The notes under the pieces: generated by a model | What the model was told of the DNA's origin: nothing | Seen by the model: the letters and a program-made list of their open reading frames with translations, nothing else | The model's database searches: none | Assembly: GCA_016647705.1 (NCBI GenBank) | Contig: CM028329.1 | Coordinates: 56,499,231-56,563,230 of the forward strand | Length of the DNA stretch: 64,000 nucleotides | Source: Eucommia ulmoides | Taxonomy: Eukaryota > Streptophyta > Magnoliopsida > Garryales > Eucommiaceae | Direction of reading: 5' to 3' | Part shown: positions 55,485 through 64,000 of the stretch, one piece after another | How the letters are laid out: each line of letters opens with the position of its first letter | Position numbering within the stretch: the stretch's first letter is position 1 | Position numbers and translations under genes: made by a program

Positions 55485-57093
55485 AATTTTTTTAAATCAA
55501 TTTTCCATCGAGTAGTATAATACAATATAAGATCGTGCATAAGAAAATATGTCTATCGACTTGAACATTTATATAGTGAAGATGCTTTAAATTATACTAG
55601 AGTAATCCGTAGTTTTGAACTTTATCTCTAACAACATCACATACACAACCCTATCAGGGTGTAGTCCAAAAATTTGTGCTTTACGGCCATGCATGTATTA
55701 TCCTAGTATAGTGAACGCTCTTAGAGAATTTTGCCCAAAATTCCATAAAAAGTTGTCACACTTCCACATTCACATAGGTGAGTCTATTAAGAGTACTCAT
55801 GTAGTTAGGTACTCCACTCCAAATAGAGGATAGATCTCATTAAGAGTTAATAAAAACTCAACCTTCTATCGTTTCAGGATATCATGCTTCAATCAACACA
55901 TGTAAGGAATAGAACTCAAAATTATTATAGTATGATTCTCTTCATATCACTTTATGAGTTGTTATTACCTTTTGAACCTATTTCTTGAGATCTCCAGTCT
56001 ATAGGTTGGGTTTCCCTCACAAGTGACCCGTCAATCTATGGGCTTGAGTCTCATTCCTTTCGAGGTTTTGCAACTCTTTTCTCGAGCTAATCCTTTCGTC
56101 AAAGGATCAACTAAGTTATCATCAGACCGTACATGATCCATTCTCACAGTCCCTATCGAGATATACTCTCTAATAGTGTTGTGTTTGCGACTTATTTGTC
56201 TTTTTTTTTCCCTTTATAATAATGGTTCTGAATCTTTGCAATAGCCGCGATACTATCGCAATGGATCAAGACAACTAGAATCGGTCTCTCCCAGAAAGGG
56301 GTATCAGAAAGCAGGCTTCTTAACCACCCTGCTTCCTCGCTAGCTAAAACTAATGCAATCATCTCAGACTCCATAGTAGATTGATCCAAAATAGTATGTT
56401 TCTTAGATTTTCAAGAAACAGCTCCACTAGCTATGCTAAATATATAGTTGCTAGTTGCCTTGGAGTCATCTGAAAAGGTGTTCCAATCAGCTCGCTATAT
56501 CTTTCCAGAACAGCGAGAAACTTCTGATAATGTAATGCAAGGTTCATAATTCTTTTTAGGTATCTCATGACCCTATCAATAGCATGTCAAGGTCTACTTG
56601 TAAACCTACATAGTAATCCCACAGCATACGCTATATCGGGTCTAGTGCAATCAGTGGCATATCGAAGATTGTTTATGATGCTCGCATACTCAGATTGTCT
56701 AACACCGTCACCGATGTTCTTGAACAACTTCACACTAGGATCATAAAGAGTACATGCTGGTTTATAATCAAAATAATTGTATTTCTTTAGAATCTTCTCT
56801 ATATAATGAGATTGATTGAAAGAAATTTTCTATTTAGACCTAGTTATTTTAATACCAAGGATTACACTTACTTCACCAAGATCTTTCATGTCAAAATTAG
56901 CACATAACATGGATTTTACATTTTTAACAACATGAATATTGGAACCAAAAATCAGCAAGGCATCCACATAAAAACATATAATAGTGCAAACATCATTTTC
57001 AGATTTATAATAGATGCATTTGTCACTTTCATTTACTTTAAAACCATGTGAAATTACAAGATTATCAAAATTTTCATTCCATTGTTTTGGTGC
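55485..57093 (-). pseudogene. Copia RT C-terminal part and RNase H, decayed
   Basis: 56389-56192 reads DQSTMESEMIALVLASEEAG...HCDSIAAIAKIQN, the RNase H active region. Around 56959-56970 the RT active site reads YVDA where YVDD is required, inside FYVDALLIFGSN. Between 56400 and 56900 the frame holds several stops. From 55485 to 56190 only scattered similarity remains. Confidence 0.8.
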
Positions 57094-57714
57094 TTATTTT
57101 AAACCATAAAGAGATTTATCAAGTTTGCATATTTTATTTTCTAGATTAGGAATTACAAATCCTTCAGGTTGGTCCATATAAATCTCTTCTTCTAATTCAC
57201 CATTCAAAAAAACAATTTTAACATCCATTTGGTGCACAACAAGATCATGAATTGCAGCAAGAGATAAAAGTACAAGAATAGATATAATTCTAGAGACATG
57301 TGAGAAAATATCAAAGAAATCTATATTCTCTCTTTGTCTAAACCCTTTAACTACGAGACGAGCCTTATATTTATCAATGGTTCCATCGGATTTCAATTTC
57401 TTCTTAAGAATCCATTTACATCCTATTGTTTTACAACTAGGAGGTAAATTTACTAAATGTCAAGTTCTATTTAACTCGAGAGAGTTCAATTCATCATCTA
57501 TAGTCTCTTGCCATAAATTGGCATCTACAGAGAATAATACATCTTGGAGGGTGAGCGGATCCCCCTCTAAGGTATATGTATAGAAATCTGAACAAAAGTC
57601 CTTAGCAATACGAGGCCGTTTACTCCTTCTAAGTTCAATATCTAATTCCTTATCAGATTCATTAATCCTAATGACAGGTACATTACTAGATGTAGAGCCT
57701 CCACTATTCTTCAA
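57094..57714 (-). pseudogene. Copia reverse transcriptase, N-terminal half
   Basis: 57396-57094 reads YKARLVVKGFRQRENIDFFD, HDLVVHQMDVKIVFLNGELE and YMDQPEGFV, the first RT blocks. 57714-57460 is the linker before RT (RRSKRPRIAKDFCSDFYTYT). The two frames are separated by a shift. Confidence 0.85.
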
Positions 57715-57756
57715 TTTGAAAGGAAATTTATATTCATAAAAATCAGCATCATTTGA

Positions 57757-58911
57757 TTAAATGATAACTCGATCTTTCAAATCATAAAATCTATAAGCTT
57801 TGTTATTCACCGCATAACCAATAAAAATACATTCATAAGCTCTACTGACAAGTTTTCTTCTTTTTGGATCATGAATACGAACATATGCCAAATAACCCCA
57901 AGTTTTAAAATAAGACAAATTTGGTTTCTTATTTTTGAAAACTTCATAAGGTGAAATTTTACTTTTAGATTTGGGAACTCTATTAAGCACATAGAAAATC
58001 GTCAATAAAATTTCACCCCACCAGTAAGTAGCTGTACTAGAGTTAAGCAAAATAACAACTACAGATTCAACAAAAGTTCTATTTTTCCTTTCAGCCTTAC
58101 CATTCATTTCAGGAGAATACGGAACAGTTTTTTCATGAATAATCCTATGAGAATTATAAAAAGCAATGAAAATATCATAATCATATTCGGTTCAGCTATC
58201 ACTTCGTAACCTTTTAATTTTCTTATTGCATTGATTTTCAATCTCAGTCACAAATATTTTGAATATATCAAATGCTTCACTTTTATTTTTCATGAGATAA
58301 ACAAAAGTAAAATTAGAGCAATCATCTATAAATGTAATAAAATAACGTTTATCATTCCTAATCATGACACCATCAAATTCACAAATGTCAGAATGTATCG
58401 AATCAAGAGGTTTAGATTCTCTAATGATTGATTTATGAGTTTTAGTAATCTTGGCTTGACTGCAAAATTCAAACTTTTCAAAATCATTCAAAGATAGTTT
58501 AAGAATTAGTTCTAAGTTGCTTAAGTTTTTAATGATGCGTTTGTTAACGTGACAAAGTTTAACATATCAAATGTTAAAAAAACACAACATGTAACCAGAA
58601 GAAGAAATTTTATTAATTTCAATATCCGGTTTGAACATTCCATCAGTTGCATAACCCTTCCCAACAAAAACATTATTTTTGGTTAAGGTGTACAAATCAG
58701 CCCCAATAATTTGAGTGAACCCCACCTTGTTAAGAAGATAGCCCGAAACCAAATTCTTTCTCATCTCTAGAGTATGCAGAACATCTTTAAGGATGACTGT
58801 CTTTTCAGAGGTAAACTTTAATTCCACTTCATCAGAACCAGCAACAATAGTGGAGTGAGAATCACCCAGCAACACTTTCTTATCTTCATTTTTAAAATAA
58901 GACTTGAACAT
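57757..58911 (-). pseudogene. Copia protease end and integrase
   Basis: 58911-58567 follows the protease motif and reads LGDSHSTIVAGSDEVELKFT...DVLHTLEMRKNLVSGYLLNK. 58491-58192 is the integrase core start (LDSIHSDICEFDGVMIRNDK, then FITFIDDCSNFTFVYLM), ending at a stop. 58107-57757 gives NGKAERKNRTFVESVVVILL and WGYLAYVRIHDPKRRKLVSR. The D, D and E region pieces are recognisable but not in one frame. Confidence 0.85.
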
Positions 58912-59892
58912 GATACGATCATAGCAGACATGACGTGAAGCACCAGTGTCTACCCACCACTATTCGGATCCACCAACTATACTGATTTCAGAAATCATAG
59001 TTATAAGTTGGTCCTCGGTAAGATTCGCCTGTGGAGTAGGACGACGTCTTTGCCGGCAGTTCCAAGCCAAATGGCCCGCCTTCCCACAGTTATAACAAGT
59101 AAACTGTTCAAAATTATTTCTTGAAAGGGGTTTGTTTCTATTCTGATTTTGATGTATATTTCTGTTCTGGTTATTGTGGTTGCGATTCTGATTTTTCATA
59201 TTTTTTCCTTTGGGTTTCAGAACAGCATAAGATGATTTTTTTGTGAACGTTGTTAGAAACAATGAGCATTTCATCTTTTTTATCTTGTTTTCGAGCTTTC
59301 TCCTCAATCCGAAGACGAGTGATCAAACTTTCTAAAGAAAATTCTTTAGTTTTGTGCCTCAGAGTATTTTAAAATCTTTCCAAGAAGGGGGTAATTTGTC
59401 AATTGAAACAGCAACTTGAAATTGTTTATCAAGGGACATATATTCAACAACTATTTCATGAGCAATTTTCTGAAATTTATGAGACTGAACTTCCATAGAT
59501 TTGTCGTCGGTCATTTGGTATTTCAGATACCGACTAACAATATATTTTTTACTTCCAACCTCCTCAGTGTCGTATTTCTTCGAAAGAGCATCCCAAACTT
59601 CTTTTGCAGATTTGTTAGAGTAGTAATAATCATACAGATCATCAGACATACCATTAAGAATAAAATTCTTGCAACGAAAATCATTTTCCTCCAAAGACTT
59701 AACTTTCTGAATCTGAGCGTCAGTAGGATTTTTAGGTAATTGAGATTTTTCGGTTGTACATACATATACTACTTTTTCGATAGTTAGAAAAAATAACATT
59801 TTCTGTCTCCATTTTTTAAAATGAAACCCTTCGAATTGAAAGCATTTGTTGAGATCAACGGAGACTTGTTTAAATTCGTGATCAGTAGACAT
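58912..59892 (-). pseudogene. Copia gag and zinc knuckle
   Basis: 59892-59359 is a 177-residue gag N-terminus (MSTDHEFKQVSVDL..., then NFILNGMSDDLYDYYYSNKS and AKEVWDALSKKYDTEE), typical of the copia gag UBN2-like domain. After a shift, 59307-58960 gives a complete knuckle CYNCGKAGHLAWNC (CX2CX4HX4C) flanked by Asn/Arg/Gln-rich sequence. WVDTGASRHVCYDR-like protease sequence follows at about 58912-58960. Confidence 0.85.
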
Positions 59893-59929
59893 CTTAGCAG
59901 ATAATCGGCAGAATAGAACGTCTTAAAAT

Positions 59930-60891
59930 CGTTGCTGTAGTATATAAATAAATAACAAAATTACCAAATTTGCTTGGGTTAAGTCGCGGACTAGGTCGCT
60001 CTCTTTAAGACGTTTCGCGGCTCTGTCCAAGATCATGTAAGCAGTGTAACAGTCCCGTCGTCCCCAGGATAAAACAGCCCAGAATCACCTCTACTTAGGA
60101 CTTTCTTTGCATGGCAAAAGACCTGAATACTAAATACCCACACACTGTTTGAACGAACAAACAAATTGCTAGGAAATCGAAGTTTAAAAAATTATTTCAG
60201 ATATGAAGAAGAAGCTGTTTATAGGCAAACAAGCTGCAGAAGCTGATTTTTTTTTTTCTGTTTCAGAATAAGAAGAAGACTGAAGCAAAATTTTATGTCT
60301 AAACAATTGTTGAAGAAATCGGGATTTATAGGCAGAAAAGAATTCAGAACGTTTGAAATCCTTATTGAAACTGATTCAGATTTGATTGACAGACTTTAAA
60401 AATGTTTAAGAAATTAAATGGTTTTTTTTTTTTTTTTTTTTTAAACGTTCAAAACAATGAAACGTTTTTTTAAAACCTTTTTTTTTTTTTTTTTTTTAAA
60501 TTTTTAAAACATTTAAGAAATTCTGAATCAAGAATTTAATAGTGAAACGTTTTTTATTTTTTATTTTTAAAACGTTCAAGAATCAAACTGTTTAAAAAAT
60601 GATATTTTAAATAATTTTTGTCCAAAAAATAAATAAGTGTCACCTCATCACATGCTTGGCACGGCCGGCCGGCCGGCGACGGGGCGCGGGCGCGGGGTAA
60701 ACCTATAGGGATGTAGGTCATCTCCCCTCCACAAAATGTGGGTACCCCTTGGGGCACACTCCAAGAATCCCACATGCCCCATGTTATACTCCTCAATATC
60801 TCTTCTCCTAACCAATGTGGGATAAGAGAAAAAAGAGGGAAAGCTTTATGACATTTTTTATAAAATATTTTAAAATTCATAAGTTTCAACA
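59930..60891 (-). repeat. Copia upstream LTR
   Basis: Pairs with 54455-55472. Its GC-rich block (60656-60700, GGCACGGCCGGCCGGCCGG) differs in length and sequence from the block in the other LTR, and its outermost base next to the interior is changed (CGTTGCTG where the other LTR has TGTTGCTG). Confidence 0.8.
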
Positions 60892-60936
60892 GAGTATTTA
60901 AATCATTTTATTATATTTTGATGTGGGTAAAATTGG

Positions 60937-61700
60937 GCTCCCTCCACGTATCAACCACCTGGATCAGATCTGCCACGTCACCAGTTCCACGATGCCGATG
61001 ACCTCAGCCAGCCCGGTGTATAGACAACCCGGATAGCCCCCCAGGTCGATCGACTAGAAGCACGCAAGGACCTCCTCCAGAAGCCCTATGAAGACTCAGC
61101 ACTCAACGGAAGGTCGGAGGGTCCAGACCGACCTGCGCCCCCTTGATCGGTCTGACCTGCCTTCGCAATAGGTCAAACCTCGGTCCTCGCCATCAACAGT
61201 GAAGGGCCCAAGGCCCAAGCCCATAACTCTAATCCGTCATGCCATCCACGCGCCTGACTGTTTATCGGTAATCCGAGCTTAAGACTTTAATCTTGTTTAC
61301 ACTAATCACGCTTCCGTCTATAAATAGAAGGCTTCCCCAACACTTTTGGGGGATGAAAAAATAATTCTAGAAAGAAAAATTTCACTATAGTTCGCTAAGA
61401 TAGGTCGAGGTAACAGTGACTTTTCAATCTATATTTCTATCCCGAACTCTTACTCTCACGCCGAAAGGGACACGTCGGGAAAAACCCGGCCCGTCCTGTG
61501 TGCAGGTGACAGATTGGAGTTCGGCCCGGACAATAGCTAGGAGTGGGTAAGGAAAAGAATACTCGGGCTCAGACATACGTCGAATTAAACCTGTCCGGCC
61601 CGGCTGCAATAATCGAGGAAGATTAATCACTATATCCTTTTCCCTGACTTGAGGGTGTCCGGACCATACTGCTGGTTGGATCAATTTCCGACACCAACAT
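60937..61700 (+). mobile_element. Probable solo LTR, GC-richer than its surroundings
   Basis: Begins around TGTGGGTAAAATTGGGCTCC after TTTTGA and ends near CCGACACCAACATG, with TTTGA on both sides as a possible TSD. A promoter TCTATAAATAGAAGG lies at about 61317. It is followed by a CCCCAACACTTTTGGGGG stem near 61332, which could aid 3' processing. The text AAGGGACACGTCGGGAAAAAC and similar suits gypsy LTRs. No second LTR or coding region is present. The minus-strand ORF at 61424-61684 is a shadow. Confidence 0.5.
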
Positions 61701-62420
61701 GTTTGATATTGTCTTTTCGTCTCATGGTTAAGCTACCGCTCGATAATACTATTTAGGTTGTGCATCACCACTTGTTGTCATCGAGCCCATTGTTAGAATT
61801 TTTTTTTTTAATTACAGTCACCTATTTTTTTAGTATGTTTTTTTTGCTTATATTAATGTAAGTATACTTTGTTAGTTACATTTTAGATTTGTTTAGTATT
61901 TTTTTTTTTAATTACATTTATACATGGAAGGTCTAGACTTCAACCCACTCTCCCAACATATGTTACAAAAAAAAAAAAAAATGTAATTGAAAAAAAAAAT
62001 AGATAAATATAATTAACCCAAATATAACTAAAAATATATGTAACTAAAAAATTTGATAGCGGCCGAAATCCTACAAATTGGCTGCGATGACCGGAGGTCC
62101 AGCGGTGGTGGGAGGCGGCAGCCATAGGTCCGGCAGGGAAAGGTGCTCGCGTGAAGAGTGCTTACCGGGTTTTATAATATACAAGACTAAAATTAAAATT
62201 AATAATATATTGAGGGTGTTTTTAGTAATTAGGGGTTGGTGGGAACGAGTTTGGGGTTGGCAGGGTAACCTCCATATTACGGGCCTGACCTTGGGCCATG
62301 TCACTAGGCCCAAAAATTGAAAGCCCAGCCCAATCCATAATCCACTTTTCATCCCACTTCCACGCCACGTGTGTTTGACATTGACATGTGCATGTCTTGT
62401 TTCCCAAGTTTTAATTAAGT
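61701..62420. other. Intergenic, unrecognised
   Basis: Poly-T and poly-A stretches, with a GC-richer patch at 62075-62160 and 62220-62400. Overlapping ORFs on both strands there have no motif. No gene supported. Confidence 0.4.
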
Positions 62421-62752
62421 TTTTTTTTTCACTTTCTACACCAAAAGTTTTGAAAAATTCCTTTTTAGCTCCTATTTTTTAAATTTTAACATATTAAATC
62501 CCGAAATATCTAAATTGCATCAAGTGAGTCTAAATTGTTACTACTGTCACAGTTTTTGATGAAAATCACCCACGTTTCAAGCACAAAAATCATTCATGTG
62601 AGTGATTTATGCCAAAAAATAACGAGATTAACAATTTGGACTCAATTAATACGATTTGGATATTTTAGAGTTTAAAGTATAAAAGACAAATAGAATTTCT
62701 CAAAAAATTTAAGGGTACAAAGTTAAAAAAAAAAAAAAAAAAAAAAAAACTC
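62421..62752. repeat. MITE family A, full-length decayed copy
   Basis: Left arm CACTTTCTACACCAAAAGTTTTG, core ATTAAATCCCGAAATATCTAAATTG, right arm TTTAAGGGTACAAAGTT followed by an A23 tract. The arms match in inverted orientation, as in 7028-7346. Confidence 0.65.
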
Positions 62753-63361
62753 TTTAATTAATTTAAAATGAAATGGATTTTTGTTAGCACTCCAATTTAA
62801 TTAAATAATACATTTTTCACTCTAATTTTAACATTTCACATCAATAACATAAGAAAAATTATATTTTTGATGGATAATTAAAAATATTATTAATTATTTT
62901 GAATGAAAAATATTTATACTCAGCAGGTTATTTTTTAATAAAGATATTTCAATGACTTGTCTAAAGTACGAGAAAAAAAAGATTAAATCATTGTTAGGAT
63001 AAATGTCTAACGTTAGGGGAGTGCTAAAATAACTACAATATATCTATTAAAAAATCACGTAAAATTAATTAAATATATTTTATCTAATTTATCAAGTCAA
63101 AAAAATAAAAATAAAATAAAATTGGAGAAACCCAAACAAGTACTTATTCTTAGATTCTTCGTCCCCATAGTTCACACCGTGCAATTGCATTACATATGTC
63201 TAGTCCGCCACAAATCATCCAATTTTAACAGCTTCTTCGTTTGATTCGATTCCTGCTATGCAACCCCATATCTCGTGCCACAAGTTTAATCTTATTCGAC
63301 GTATTGATTTTGATTATTAGCTGTTGAAGCCACTCAATTTTGGATTCAGATCGAGCGGAGG
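62753..63361 (+). promoter_or_regulatory. Upstream region and 5' UTR of FTSH
   Basis: AT-rich up to about 63120, then mixed sequence leading to the ATG at 63362. No convincing TATA box is seen close to the gene, which would suit a broadly expressed housekeeping gene. Short minus-strand ORFs here are noise. Confidence 0.4.
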
Positions 63362-63910
63362 ATGATAATATTTTCTCGCATTGGACGTTCATTGTCGCGA
63401 TCGTCTCGTGCCAGAGTAAATTCAAAATTTCTCTCATTCTTCTTGATCATGTGTGTATTTAAGCTGTTGTTTGATGGCTAAAATGTTTGTTTGTTTGATT
63501 TCGGCAACAGAACGTGTTAATTGGTGCTAAAGCTGGGACATCGGCGTTTCTGAATGAATCTCGAGCTCCTTCTGTGCCACTCGATGGGAAATTAGGGTTT
63601 ATGCGGAGTTATTTGGCGACAACAGGAGCTCACAAGGACGTTGTTTCCAAGGCGTATTTATCCAATTTGAGTGACGTTCTTGCAAACCCTAGATTACTTA
63701 GATTTTTCTCCAGTGAAGCTCCCAAGAAGAAGAGTGAGTAGTATTCCCTTGTTTTTTGATGAACACTTTTGTATTGGCCTTGTAAATTGTGATTGTTGTT
63801 CATTGTTTTGCCTATTTTTCCATTTGTGTTTGCAGATTACGAGAACTTTTATCCAAAAGAAAAGAAGGAAATCCCTGATAAAGGAAATGAGCAGAAATCC
63901 GAGTCTAAAG
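63362..63910 (+). CDS. FTSH3/FTSH10: Mitochondrial ATP-dependent zinc metalloprotease FtsH, N-terminal exons
   Basis: Three coding exons join with correct GT-AG borders: 63362-63415 (18 codons), 63511-63733 and 63836-63910; the gene continues past the window. Exon 1 (MIIFSRIGRSLSRSSRAR) is an Arg/Ser-rich, acid-free presequence typical of mitochondrial import. Exon 2 ends ANPRLLRFFSSEAPKKK, and exon 3 reads NYENFYPKEKKEIPDKGNEQ and KSESK. These are hallmarks of the region before the first membrane segment in plant FTSH3/FTSH10. Family members form the hexameric m-AAA protease of the inner membrane, which degrades unassembled proteins and aids complex assembly. The ATPase and HEXXH domains lie outside the window. 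The choice between FTSH3 and FTSH10 is not settled by this part. Confidence 0.93.
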
Positions 63911-64000
63911 GTTTATCATTTAGTTTTTAGTTGTAGTTCTTCATTTCATTTTCCAACTGCCATTCCTGGCTATTTGAATTTCTATTGTGGGGCATAAAAA
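63911..64000 (+). other. FTSH intron 3 (start)
   Basis: Begins GTTTATCATT after the phase-1 G that ends exon 3 and is T-rich. It runs to the window edge without an acceptor, so exon 4 is outside. Confidence 0.75.

Larger units (their letters stand above)
54455..60891 (-). mobile_element. Ty1/copia retrotransposon, full-length but defective
   Basis: On the minus strand it runs from 60891 (TGTTGAAACTTATG) to about 54455, with LTRs at 59930-60891 (upstream) and 54455-55472 (downstream). A strong purine tract AAGTGGGGGAT precedes the downstream LTR (around 55473-55484). The flanks GGGTA (54450-54454) and GAGTA (60892-60896) may be a TSD with one change. Coding order is gag, zinc knuckle, protease, integrase, RT, RNase H, with stops and frameshifts throughout. 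The primer-binding site after the upstream LTR (ATTTTAAGACGTTC on minus) does not match initiator-Met, so a different tRNA primer is likely. Confidence 0.85.

Overview
This window is plant nuclear DNA, most likely from a eudicot. It is AT-rich, full of poly-A/T runs and (TA)n or (TG)n microsatellites, and dominated by LTR retrotransposons and small DNA transposons. Three host genes are recognisable: a DVL/ROTUNDIFOLIA-like (RTFL) small-peptide gene at 3074-3409 (minus), a MIR172 microRNA precursor at about 50042-50185 (minus), and the first three coding exons of a mitochondrial FtsH protease (FTSH3/FTSH10 type) at 63362-63910 (plus), which runs off the right edge. Almost all the other ORFs are decayed transposon fragments.

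Layout. 1-640: antisense tail of a Ty1/copia element cut by the window edge. 640-12130: the RTFL gene, set among MITEs and three tiny LTR elements (TRIMs) at 1658, 4308 and 5399. 12135-16981: a composite in which TRIM LTRs and a 5-bp target-site duplication (TSD) enclose a copia element, with both internal junctions at the tRNA primer-binding site. 17600-18127: CGGTTT-type degenerate repeat.

18128-48501 is one nested stack, resolved by perfect TSDs. A coding-poor LTR element without pol (LARD-like, minus, TSD ATATG) was invaded in its upstream LTR by a Mutator-like TIR element (24158-25534) and by a Tat/Athila-type Ty3/gypsy element (27032-48031, plus, TSD GTCAT). The Tat/Athila element was in turn invaded by a Tekay-type chromovirus (34274-44653, minus, TSD TAGTA) and by a Mutator-like MITE (47002-47888, TSD ATTAAATTAA). 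The chromovirus reverse transcriptase is interrupted by a 1.84-kb solo LTR (38649-40490, TSD CATAA).

48502-54454: a copia 3' fragment, a Helitron 3' terminus, MIR172, a SINE-like element, and MITEs, one of them with a CACTA-like insertion. 54455-60891: a complete-length but defective copia element with two LTRs. 60937-61700: a probable solo LTR. 62421-62752: another MITE. 63362 to the end: the FtsH gene.

The three host genes have unrelated roles (organ-shape peptide signalling, AP2-class phase-change control, mitochondrial protein quality control) and show no sign of co-regulation. All coordinates for nested elements were read by eye from terminal sequences and TSDs; no alignment or database search was run.
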